Of a stretch of 18,273 nucleotides of DNA, positions 1-7,238 are shown piece after piece. Position 1 is the stretch's first letter. Every line of letters begins with the position of its first letter. The translations under genes were made by a program, and so were the position numbers. Origin of the DNA: JALXCG01 sp026991065 [NCBI: Gemmatimonadota bacterium]. Lineage in GTDB: Bacteria; GCA-2686955. The notes below the pieces were generated by a model. The model was not told the DNA's origin and did not search any database. It saw nothing but the letters and a program-made list of their open reading frames with translations. The stretch spans positions 1-18,273 of the forward strand of contig JALXCG010000503.1 in the NCBI GenBank assembly GCA_026991065.1, written 5' to 3'.

Positions 1-134
1 TCTACGCTCGTCACCGCGTGCTCAAGCAAACGCCCGAAATTACCGCCGCGCGCCTGCGCCTGGTCGACGCCACCCGCATCGTCCTGGCCAAGGGCTTGGC
101 CATTCTCGGCCTGAAGGCCCCGGAACGCATGTAA
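1..134 (+). CDS. argS: Arginyl-tRNA synthetase, C-terminal fragment (5' truncated by window edge)
   Basis: The window opens inside a reading frame (first full codon at position 3) that ends with TAA at 132-134. The 43 visible residues end in [19 protein letters not shown] followed by KAPERM. This matches the final helices of the DALR anticodon-binding domain of class I arginyl-tRNA synthetase, whose usual ending is close to 'GLxLLGxxAPExM'. The enzyme charges tRNA-Arg in the cytoplasm. Only the tail is present, so catalytic motifs cannot be checked. The next gene starts 57 bp downstream on the same strand with no obvious terminator between them, so read-through into the cytochrome gene is possible. 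Confidence 0.85.
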   Translation, partial: YARHRVLKQTPEITAARLRLVDATRIVLAKGLAILGLKAPERM

Positions 135-191
135 TTCAAGGCTAACCGCCGTTTTCAATCCACCTCACGCAACCATCAACGGAGAAACTCC

Positions 192-761
192 ATGCATCGA
201 CTGAATACACTCCTTCACACCCTTCTCATCGCCGGGGGTGCGGCGCTCGCGGGTCTGAGTTTCGTCGCCCCGCCGGCCAGCGCGCTGGAGGCGTCTTTCG
301 TCGGCGCCAAGAAGTGCAAGGTCTGTCACAAGAAGGAGGAGGTCGGCAATCAGTATGGCCACTGGCAGAAGTCCGCACATGCCCACGCCTACGAGACGCT
401 CGCCAGCGACAAGGCCAAGGAAAAGGCGCAAACGCTGGGGATCGACGATCCGCAGAAATCGCCCAAATGCCTCAAATGCCATGTCACCGCTTTTCCGGTG
501 ATGGATGACCTCGCCAACCAGAAGATCACCCTCGAAGAGGGGGTCTCCTGCGAATCCTGCCACGGCGCGGGCAGCCTCTATAAGAAGAAGAAGACGATGA
601 AGGGGATCGCGGAAGGCAAGATCGACCGCGCCTCGGTCGGCCTGACCAAGCCGGATGAAGCCGTCTGCAAGCGGTGCCACAATCAGGACAATCCCTTTGA
701 CAACGGCTTCGACTTTGAAGCCGCTTACAAGAAGATCGCCCACGAGCGGCCGAAAAAGTAA
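192..761 (+). CDS. Secreted tetraheme cytochrome c (cytochrome c554-like)
   Basis: A 189-residue protein with a cleavable signal peptide (hydrophobic residues 7-26, likely cut after A-S-A at 31) and four CxxCH haem-binding motifs: CKVCH 42-46, CLKCH 93-97, CESCH 120-124 and CKRCH 159-163. The segment HWQKSAHAHAYETL after haem 1 is the 'W..S.HA.A...L' signature of the cytochrome c554 family and offers distal histidine ligands. The protein should be periplasmic, with haems attached by the cytochrome c maturation system, and act as an electron carrier. The mature part is lysine-rich (a KKKK run near 131-134), suggesting an acidic redox partner. The start is supported by GGAG at 181-184, 7 nt upstream. 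No oxidoreductase partner gene adjoins it, so donor and acceptor are unknown. A strong terminator follows. Confidence 0.93.
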   Translation: MHRLNTLLHTLLIAGGAALAGLSFVAPPASALEASFVGAKKCKVCHKKEEVGNQYGHWQKSAHAHAYETLASDKAKEKAQTLGIDDPQKSPKCLKCHVTAFPVMDDLANQKITLEEGVSCESCHGAGSLYKKKKTMKGIAEGKIDRASVGLTKPDEAVCKRCHNQDNPFDNGFDFEAAYKKIAHERPKK

Positions 762-779
762 CCGGCCCGTCGCGCATCC

Positions 780-813
780 AATCCCCGGGAGTCTGCTCCC
801 GGGGATTTTTTTT
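780..813 (+). terminator. Rho-independent terminator after the cytochrome gene
   Basis: Perfect stem ATCCCCGGGAG (781-791) / CTCCCGGGGAT (796-806) with a four-base TCTG loop, extended by one A-T pair, followed by eight T (806-813). It sits 19 bp after the cytochrome stop codon and separates that gene from the downstream hydrolase. Confidence 0.95.
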
Positions 814-943
814 GCTCCCCTCGGGTTAACCCCGCGCAACTACGGACTTTCGGCTATTCTTAGAATGGTTATTGTTCGTCGATTTCCGCCGGCCGAAATC
901 CAGGCTTCCGGCCCCCGTCACGGGTCCTACACGGAGTGAAACC

Positions 944-2686
944 ATGCGCGCATCTTCGCTCGCCGCACTCGCGGCAGCTCTTTCCCTTGTTGTACCGGCG
1001 TGGATGCCGGCGCAGGCCCTGAGCAACCCCGATCGCACCGTCACCATCTACATCCACGGCTACTCCGGAACCGGCATGGATGTGGACGCACCGGTGGGGC
1101 AAGAGATGTTCACGGATGACATCGAACCCCTGCAGGCGATCCTCGACATCCCCAGCGCCGCGGAGGATTCCACCGCGCCCAATCAGGTGGCCGCGGTCGA
1201 GTACATGGGCAATCGCCTGCCGAACCCGGACGACTCTTACATCGACTGGGATGACTATTGGGAACTGTACGATCTCTTCCCCCCGCAGGGCGAGGGCGGC
1301 ATCCCGCTCTACGCTGCTGTCAGCGCCAAATTCCTTCGCCACGTGATTGAGCGCTCCGGGGCAGACGCGGCCAATCTCCTGGGCGTCTCGTTCGGCGGCG
1401 CCGTCACTCGCTATCTGATGGCCAACGATGTCGACGGCGTCTGCTCCGATGGGCTGATCGCGCGCTGGATCACGCTGGAGGGAGGAGTCAACGGCGTCTG
1501 GATTACGCAAAACCCGGCGGCCCAGCCGATCCTGGAGCTGCTCGGGGAGGACACGATCGAAATCAAGCACATGTCCTACCACTGGATGCGGCGACATGTC
1601 GACCCCGGTCAACCGAGCCCCAATTTCCGCTGGTCGCCGCCCAACTGGGGAACCTCGCCCTCCTACCGCAACACCATGATCCACCACGAGATCTCCACTG
1701 ACTGGAGTCTCAACGCCGGGCTGATCCGCAAGATCGGCCACGTCACCAACGACGGCGTGATCTGCGCCGGTGATGCGGCTCTGGAGCATGTGGTTGATGA
1801 GTACGCCTGGAACAACCAGCAACCCACCGTGCAGTATCTCCACGCCATGCACGTGCCGGCGGATCCCCTGCCTGACCATACCGGGCTGGAAGACCACGCC
1901 GGTGCCTGGGAGAGCCTGGCCGCCGTCATGAGCGGCAGCCGTCGCGTTACCCTGCGCCTGACCCAGGCGACCGCGCACAAGATTCATGAGGGGCCGCTGC
2001 AGGGGAAAGGGGAGTTGATTTTCGAAGCGCAGACCTACTCCCGTTTGGCGGCGGATCTGCGCGAAGTCACCATGCCGATCAACAATCGCAACCTCCGCGA
2101 CGGTTGCGCGCCGATGCTGCGTTTCGCCAAGGGTGAAACCCGCGACCTCGACGAAGTGCTCCTCGACCAACTGGTCATGGATGACGAAGAGGTTCTCGAT
2201 GTTGAACTCACGGTCCGCGAACTGGACTGGAGCGATCTGCGCAACTACCGCGTTTTCGAGTCGATCCTCCACCCGAACCGAATCATGGCGGAAGAGAGCA
2301 TTGCGCTCGACCTGAGCAACCCGGGTCCGATCACCCTCTCCACGGACGAGGTGGACCTCACCTTCGACTTCGACGTAGTGCCGCTCGACATCGTCAATCC
2401 GCGAATCAGCAATGTCGAATTGGAAAGCGCCGGCGACCACGCCGATCTCTGGTGGAGTACCGATGAGCCCGCCCGCGGTTCGGTGGCGGTACACGGCGAC
2501 CATGCGATTCACTTCATTGTGGAGGAGGAAGCGGGGCTGGTCTATGAGCACCATCTCACGATTGACGGCCTGCGGCCCGATATCAGCTACCGTTTCACTC
2601 CCCGCGGCGAAGACGCCGGGCGCAATCTGGGCCGCGGCCCGGTGCAAGTGCGCGAAGCGGTTTACGTGACGCCCGACGACCAGTAA
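944..2686 (+). CDS. Secreted alpha/beta-hydrolase (lipase/esterase-like) with C-terminal fibronectin-like domain
   Basis: The frame is open from 872, but ATG 944 is preferred. It has GGAG at 933-936 seven bases upstream and begins a clean signal peptide (MRASSLAALAAAL..., probable cut after A-Q-A near 25). The 580-residue product has the alpha/beta-hydrolase oxyanion-type HGYSG at 38-42 and the nucleophile elbow GVSFGG at 147-152 (Ser149). TNDGVICAGD near 268-277 is a plausible acid segment (Asp270). Histidines at 303, 312 and 318 are candidates for the triad base. Residues about 350-480 form a beta-rich middle region. Residues 485-575 (WWSTDEPARGSV ... LTIDGLRPDISYRF) resemble fibronectin-III/purple-acid-phosphatase N-domain folds. 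It is likely exported and hydrolyses an ester; the substrate is not evident. It is monocistronic, with a terminator upstream and a convergent gene downstream. Confidence 0.8.
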   Translation: MRASSLAALAAALSLVVPAWMPAQALSNPDRTVTIYIHGYSGTGMDVDAPVGQEMFTDDIEPLQAILDIPSAAEDSTAPNQVAAVEYMGNRLPNPDDSYIDWDDYWELYDLFPPQGEGGIPLYAAVSAKFLRHVIERSGADAANLLGVSFGGAVTRYLMANDVDGVCSDGLIARWITLEGGVNGVWITQNPAAQPILELLGEDTIEIKHMSYHWMRRHVDPGQPSPNFRWSPPNWGTSPSYRNTMIHHEISTDWSLNAGLIRKIGHVTNDGVICAGDAALEHVVDEYAWNNQQPTVQYLHAMHVPADPLPDHTGLEDHAGAWESLAAVMSGSRRVTLRLTQATAHKIHEGPLQGKGELIFEAQTYSRLAADLREVTMPINNRNLRDGCAPMLRFAKGETRDLDEVLLDQLVMDDEEVLDVELTVRELDWSDLRNYRVFESILHPNRIMAEESIALDLSNPGPITLSTDEVDLTFDFDVVPLDIVNPRISNVELESAGDHADLWWSTDEPARGSVAVHGDHAIHFIVEEEAGLVYEHHLTIDGLRPDISYRFTPRGEDAGRNLGRGPVQVREAVYVTPDDQ

Positions 2687-2705
2687 GACACCCGCCGCAC
2701 CCCTC

Positions 2706-2751
2706 TCCCGCGCGTTCCGCCGGTCCCACCACCACCGCGGGATGCGCGGGA
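2706..2751. terminator. Possible bidirectional hairpin between convergent genes
   Basis: Inverted repeat TCCCGCGC (2706-2713) / GCGCGGGA (2744-2751) with a 30-nt loop, in the 66-bp gap between the convergent hydrolase (stop 2686) and phosphodiesterase (stop 2753). There is no T tract, so if it terminates transcription it is a weak or factor-assisted site. Confidence 0.3.
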
Positions 2752-2752
2752 A

Positions 2753-4930
2753 TCAATCGATATAGCCCAACGCGCGCAGGTCACGGCGAATCTCTTCATC
2801 CGCCTCGGGGGAGGCCATCGGGGTTGGCGCCACGCGCTGCCCACCCGTCTCCTCCCAGGTGGCAACGCGTGGATGCGGTCGCGCCTCCGGCAACCGGCGC
2901 AGCGGGCGCCCCTCCATGTCGGCAGCGGCCGGAATTCCCATCAACTCCAGCAGTGTCGGCGCAACATCCAACACCGAGTAGCCGCGCCGAACCCGTGCCG
3001 GCGCCGCCGCGAAAGAGCTGAGCAGAATTCCATCCATGCGGTGAGCACCGGTGAAATCGCCCTCGATCGCCACCGCGGCGAACTGCTTGACCGGGATTTC
3101 TCCCCCCCCCGGGAGCGTCACCGCGCTGCCGCCGGAGAGACCGCGGTTGATCTCCACCTCGATCATTCCCGGTTCCGGAACACACTTGGAGAAGACCGGG
3201 TTGCCCTCTGTGGTGCGCAAGGCCAGCAGTTCGTTGGCGGCAGCCGCGGCGTCCCACTGGGATCCCACTCCCACGCGTCGTTCGCGCGGATCGTGGCGAC
3301 CACCGGGAGTCGCATCCCAGAGGGAGCTTCTTTGCCGATCCACGGAGCCATCCGCGCTGCGCCGCAGATGGCCCAGGCGCTCAAAGAGCGGATCGAGCTG
3401 CGCGCGCCCGGGATCGCCCAGGCGCACCCCCACCCCGTGGTCGGAGACCGCCAGCATCCGCGCGTTCGGCCCCAGCGCCTGCTCGATCTCATCGAGCCAA
3501 CCGTCCACCATGTGGTAGTAGTTCACCAGCAGATCCCCATAGGGCCCGGGATCGGCGCCGGCACCGGTGATCTCGTAGGCCCAGCGCGAAAGCGCCGGGC
3601 CATGGGCGGCAACATGCTCGCGCCAGTAGCGATGCTGCGCACCATCGGTCCCGCGCAGATAGAGTGCGGCAAAATCCCATGGTCCGCCATGCCGCAGGTA
3701 GTGAAGAAAGACCCGCGTCGCCAGATAGTCCCGTTCCACCTCGCGATGGAAGTGGCGCCAGGCCCCGTTCGCCACCGGCGCGCTCGCCGCATCCGGTTCC
3801 GGGCCGGCGACACTCTCGACCAACCCCTCGACCCGGCCCTGGTAGTAGTCGACGATCGAATCCACCGTGGCGGTCTCCATCTCCGGCGCCACCCGCTGCT
3901 CCAAGGAGCGAAGCAGATAGCGGTCCGAGACCAGGACACCGCCATTCTCCGGCATGGCGGCGGGCCAGGTGACATACCAATTCACCACCAGCGAGCGCCG
4001 CCCGGCGGCAGCCGCAATCTCCCACAGCGGTTGTGCCCGACGGTAGCCGGCATTGGCCGGAACCGCGGCATCGCCCTCGAAGACAAAGCCGGTGATTCCA
4101 TGCTGCCAGGGGCGCTTGCCGGTGGCGATCGTCGTCCACACCGGGGGCGAAAGCGCCGGGTGGATGCTGGAAAGCGGCGCCGCCAGGCCACTTCTGGCCC
4201 AGCGGTCGAAGTGGGTATCCGGCCCGGGAAGGGTAGACAACCATTGCCAGCCCACGCCATCCAGCCCCAGCAGAAAAAGCCCTTCGGCCGGCCGCGCGGT
4301 GACGGTCGCCGCCGCCTCCGGATCCACGCCGCCATACTGCCTCTGGAGACGCGCCGCCGCGCTGAAGCCCGCGCTGAAAACCAGCGCCGCCAGGCTCGCC
4401 CAACCGGCCGCCCGGTAGCAGCGCTGCTCGACCGATGGCGGAATCAGCCACGCGCTGAGCCGGCCGGCAATCAGCGCGACGAGACTTGCCAGGCAGAGCA
4501 GAATCAGCGCCCGCATCGGCCGCAGCGCCGGCCCCATCGCCAGCAGTGCCGCTGAACGCCCCCAAAGCCAGCCATGAATCAGCAGATAAGCGGCGACCGT
4601 AAGCCCGTTCCACCAGGGGAACAGACGGTGCAGACGGCGGCGCAGGAGCAGCAGCAGGAGCGCTCCCGGCAAGACACCGGCGCCGAGTAGACCCGCGCCA
4701 ACCAGGAACCGCCCCACCTCTCCGCCGAAAAGGCGTGCGCCGGAGGCCCCAAGAGAAGGAGCCAAGCGGGCCAGAAATACCTCATGGGCGAGCCATGAAG
4801 TGTGGCGCAACAGCGGAACCAAGGAGAGCAGCCACCAGGTGGCCCCTCCGATCCAGAACGCGCAGGCATACTGCCCGGCGACAACTCGCCAGGGAGTGAA
4901 TCGAGAATCGGTCGATTGTGGGTCGGTCAC
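2753..4930 (-). CDS. Membrane-anchored alkaline-phosphatase-superfamily phosphodiesterase/nucleotide pyrophosphatase
   Basis: A 725-residue protein starting with GTG (4928-4930) that overlaps the upstream esterase stop by 4 nt (GTGA), indicating translational coupling. The N-terminal 195 residues hold about five hydrophobic segments (near 22-40, 75-97, 110-132, 138-158, 173-192). The rest is a type I phosphodiesterase domain of the alkaline phosphatase superfamily. All expected metal and catalytic residues are visible: LGLDG (Asp224), SPPVWTTIATGK (nucleophile about Thr266), TDGAQHRYW (Asp429, His433), SDHG (Asp497, His498) and TGAH (His630). DVAPTLLELMGI (655-666) and the ending LRALGYID are common in this family. 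It should hydrolyse or transfer phosphodiester/phosphonate groups on the extracytoplasmic side; the substrate is unknown. A nine-G run lies at codons 607-611, upstream of His630. Confidence 0.9.
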   Translation of the reverse strand: MTDPQSTDSRFTPWRVVAGQYACAFWIGGATWWLLSLVPLLRHTSWLAHEVFLARLAPSLGASGARLFGGEVGRFLVGAGLLGAGVLPGALLLLLLRRRLHRLFPWWNGLTVAAYLLIHGWLWGRSAALLAMGPALRPMRALILLCLASLVALIAGRLSAWLIPPSVEQRCYRAAGWASLAALVFSAGFSAAARLQRQYGGVDPEAAATVTARPAEGLFLLGLDGVGWQWLSTLPGPDTHFDRWARSGLAAPLSSIHPALSPPVWTTIATGKRPWQHGITGFVFEGDAAVPANAGYRRAQPLWEIAAAAGRRSLVVNWYVTWPAAMPENGGVLVSDRYLLRSLEQRVAPEMETATVDSIVDYYQGRVEGLVESVAGPEPDAASAPVANGAWRHFHREVERDYLATRVFLHYLRHGGPWDFAALYLRGTDGAQHRYWREHVAAHGPALSRWAYEITGAGADPGPYGDLLVNYYHMVDGWLDEIEQALGPNARMLAVSDHGVGVRLGDPGRAQLDPLFERLGHLRRSADGSVDRQRSSLWDATPGGRHDPRERRVGVGSQWDAAAAANELLALRTTEGNPVFSKCVPEPGMIEVEINRGLSGGSAVTLPGGGEIPVKQFAAVAIEGDFTGAHRMDGILLSSFAAAPARVRRGYSVLDVAPTLLELMGIPAAADMEGRPLRRLPEARPHPRVATWEETGGQRVAPTPMASPEADEEIRRDLRALGYID

Positions 4931-6090
4931 GGGTAGTAGAGCAAAACGTCGCCGGGAAAGAGGTAGCGGAAACCATCCCTCAAGCCGTCGCGCCAGCAGG
5001 TCCAGTTGTGCCCATCGTACAGCTCGCGAAAAGCATAGTCATAACCATGCTCTTGCAAAACGTTGAGCAGGCTGCGATTGAAAAAGATCAGTGATTCGAA
5101 GCGACCGCAGGTCAGATAGAGACGGGCCGCCTCTTCCGGCTTCCAGCGGGAAAACGAGGCCACGAACTGCTTGATCGGTTCATCGTCCGCCAAGAGTTGC
5201 GGATCCCCTTCGGTGGGATGGCGCGGACGCACATCCGCATGAACAAAACTCCCCGATTGGCTGAACACCATGCCGAAATATTCCGGGTAGCGGCTGAAAG
5301 TGTGCAGCGAGGTGAGGCCACCGTAGCTGGCTCCCATTAAGCAACGAGCGCTGCGCTCGCGCCGCAGCGGCCACCGCTCCTCGACCATGGGCAGAAGATC
5401 GCGGACCAGGAAATCCCCCTGGCGGGGGTCCACCTTGTACTCCACCAGACGGTCGGGAGAGCCGGTCAGAAGCACGATCACATCGGCCATTTCCCGATCA
5501 TGCAGCAGATTGTCAAGGACCGTTGAGAGAGCGGCGTAGCGCAGATAGTCGGGCCCGTCGTGAACAATCAAGAGAGGATAGGTGCGATCGCTGCGATAGC
5601 GGGCCGGAAGATAGAGCAGGAACTCCCGCCGCTCGCCAAATACCCGACTGTCAACACTCAGTTCCAGGATCTTGCCGCGTCGCACCTCGGGGCGCTCGCG
5701 GGAAAACTCCGGTGGCCGGTAGTCGGCGCCGGTCACCACCGATTTCTCACCATAGGGGCAGTCGGAGCGGAGCGGATTCAGCGGATCGAGCACGACCTGG
5801 TGCGCGGAGCCGCGAACAATCTCCAGCCGATACTCGATGCGCGCAGTGGCCGGCACCTGCATCGGCAGATAGAAGAGCGACGTATCACCCAGGCGCAGAA
5901 ACTCCTGCATGCTCTCCAGCCCCATGATCTCATGCCGCAGATAGACCCGGTCCACATCGGCGTCGCGAAAAAGAAAGGTGACGCCGTCGCCATCGACCAG
6001 GGGCCCACCGCTTTCCGCCAGGAGTTGGTCGATCGCGGCTTCGGCATTGCCGCGAGCCACGGCCTCTTGCAATCGCGCGATCCTCAGCAT
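4927..6090 (-). CDS. Enterochelin-esterase-like (Fes/esterase D family) alpha/beta-hydrolase
   Basis: 387 residues from ATG 6088-6090, overlapping the upstream gene's stop by 7 nt. An ATG 12 bases further upstream (6102) adds only MGGG; the inner start is preferred because it follows a G-rich GGATGGGGGG stretch. Residues about 35-110 look like the Fes N-terminal beta-sandwich (CBM48-like; ends DPLNPLRSDCPYGEK). The C-terminal esterase domain has YPLLIVHDGPDYL, the nucleophile motif GASYGG (Ser255), CGRFESL (acid about Glu332) and DGHNWTCWRDGL (His361). This is the Ser-Glu/Asp-His arrangement and 'GH.W..WR..L' ending of Fes-type esterases. No signal peptide is seen, so it is probably cytoplasmic. 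Fes cleaves siderophore esters, but no siderophore synthesis genes are here. The substrate is more likely the product of the upstream ATP-grasp ligase (inference). Confidence 0.88.
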   Translation of the reverse strand: MLRIARLQEAVARGNAEAAIDQLLAESGGPLVDGDGVTFLFRDADVDRVYLRHEIMGLESMQEFLRLGDTSLFYLPMQVPATARIEYRLEIVRGSAHQVVLDPLNPLRSDCPYGEKSVVTGADYRPPEFSRERPEVRRGKILELSVDSRVFGERREFLLYLPARYRSDRTYPLLIVHDGPDYLRYAALSTVLDNLLHDREMADVIVLLTGSPDRLVEYKVDPRQGDFLVRDLLPMVEERWPLRRERSARCLMGASYGGLTSLHTFSRYPEYFGMVFSQSGSFVHADVRPRHPTEGDPQLLADDEPIKQFVASFSRWKPEEAARLYLTCGRFESLIFFNRSLLNVLQEHGYDYAFRELYDGHNWTCWRDGLRDGFRYLFPGDVLLYYP

Positions 6091-7238
6091 GCCGCCCCCC
6101 ATCCCGCCGCCGGTGCCATGGGCACCACCTCACCCGGTTCCAGGGCCCGCTCCCGGCCATCGACGCCGAAGCGGATGGCACTCCCGAGCGGCCCCCGGCT
6201 GATGGCATGGGTCGTGTCGCCACCCTCGATCGTGAGCAGCGCCCCCTCGTCCAGACCGATGCAGGTGCCAAGAGGGAAACGCCGCGATATGAAGGCCAAG
6301 TGATCGGCGCTGCCCTTGCGGATCCGCTCAGCGTGTTGCGGCAGCAGCAGCATGCCCGGCAGCAGCCCCAGGCCGCGCCCGAGAACCTCGAACGTATGGT
6401 GCCGATCCTGATAGGCGTCGTGATAAACGACCACGCGATCGCCCAGGACCATGGCACCCGCCGCACGCGCGACCACGGTGGCCCCGGCGCCGAGCGCCTG
6501 GCGCAAGACCGGGCCAAGATCATAGAAATGGAGTCGATTCAGGAGCACCGCAAGATGCCCCCCATAGAGAACAATGGTGGCCGCGCTGCGGATGCGGCGG
6601 GCCAGCAGCCGCCGCTGGCGCTGCCAGTTGTCGTTGTTGCGCAGATCCGCCCGCTCGCGGAAATCGGCGTCGAGGCGATCAAGACGCCGCAGCACCCACT
6701 CATCCTCCTCGCGGATGCGCTCCAGTTCAGCCCTCAACTCCTCGGCGCCCAGCCGCAGCATCCGCTCCTGGGTGGAGGAATCGGGGCGCCGGCGATCCAG
6801 CAATTCGGCGAACGACCATTCCGGATACCACTCCTGCACGCTCGCCAACTGCTGCTTCAAAAGCTGCAATCCCATTCGATTGGCGCGCCGGTACAGCTCC
6901 ATGACACGCAGCACATCCTGCTGCTTGTGGTGGTAGAGGGCAGCGGTTTCAGGCTCCAGCTCGGCAAAGCGCCGAAACTCGAAATAGACCGAAAGATTCT
7001 GTACATTCTCGGCGGCCGCGCCGGGAACCTGCGGGCTTACGCCCATGCGGTAGATCACCTCTTTCAGGTGCGCCTCTGCGAACTCCTCGCCCTGCCAGGC
7101 CGCGGTAATCAGCAGCACCTTGCGACTCTTGCGCACCTCCGGATCATCGTGCAGCGGGTGCAGAATCCGCTCCCGCGCGACCTCCAGCAAGCCCGGGTCG
7201 CGGCCGCTGCCGCCGTCGATGATGATGCTGCCGTTCAT
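6084..7238 (-). CDS. Cyanophycinase/peptidase S51-like protein with missing nucleophile serine and helical insertion
   Basis: 384 residues; ATG 7236-7238 overlaps the ATP-grasp stop by 4 nt (ATGA). The start of a Rossmann-like core is at 40-62 (KVLLITAAWQGEEF). Residues about 92-215 are a long charged, mostly helical insertion. The core resumes with TIVLYGGHLAVLL (221-233), corresponding to the S51 'GGn...l' element, then AGATVVARAAGAMVL (251-265), LLPQHAERIR (298-307) and IGLDEGALLTIEG (327-339). The last two match cyanophycinase 'DQHF..R.R' and 'GIGLDE.TAL'. In active S51 enzymes the nucleophile is Ser in 'G-T/W-S-A-G-A'; here the aligned position is Ala (A-R-A-A-G-A, about Ala259), while the His (302) is kept. 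It may be a non-catalytic or altered member, perhaps a binding or regulatory partner of the ligase. Family assignment is moderate to good. Confidence 0.75.
   Translation of the reverse strand: MNGSIIIDGGSGRDPGLLEVARERILHPLHDDPEVRKSRKVLLITAAWQGEEFAEAHLKEVIYRMGVSPQVPGAAAENVQNLSVYFEFRRFAELEPETAALYHHKQQDVLRVMELYRRANRMGLQLLKQQLASVQEWYPEWSFAELLDRRRPDSSTQERMLRLGAEELRAELERIREEDEWVLRRLDRLDADFRERADLRNNDNWQRQRRLLARRIRSAATIVLYGGHLAVLLNRLHFYDLGPVLRQALGAGATVVARAAGAMVLGDRVVVYHDAYQDRHHTFEVLGRGLGLLPGMLLLPQHAERIRKGSADHLAFISRRFPLGTCIGLDEGALLTIEGGDTTHAISRGPLGSAIRFGVDGRERALEPGEVVPMAPAAGWGAAC

Noticed and set aside
869-2647. 592-codon open frame on the minus strand opposite the secreted hydrolase
   Set aside because: It mirrors the hydrolase codons, has no recognisable domain or ribosome-binding site, and long antisense frames are common in GC-rich DNA. 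The plus-strand gene has a signal peptide, GxSxG motif and ribosome-binding site.
2873-4555. 560-codon plus-strand frame opposite the phosphodiesterase gene
   Set aside because: Arg/Pro/His-rich composition without domains; the minus-strand gene has the full set of metal-binding motifs.
2753-6090. Enterobactin-type siderophore locus suggested by the Fes-like esterase
   Set aside because: No NRPS, isochorismate, TonB-receptor or Fur-box-like features are visible; the neighbours are an ATP-grasp ligase and an S51-like protein.
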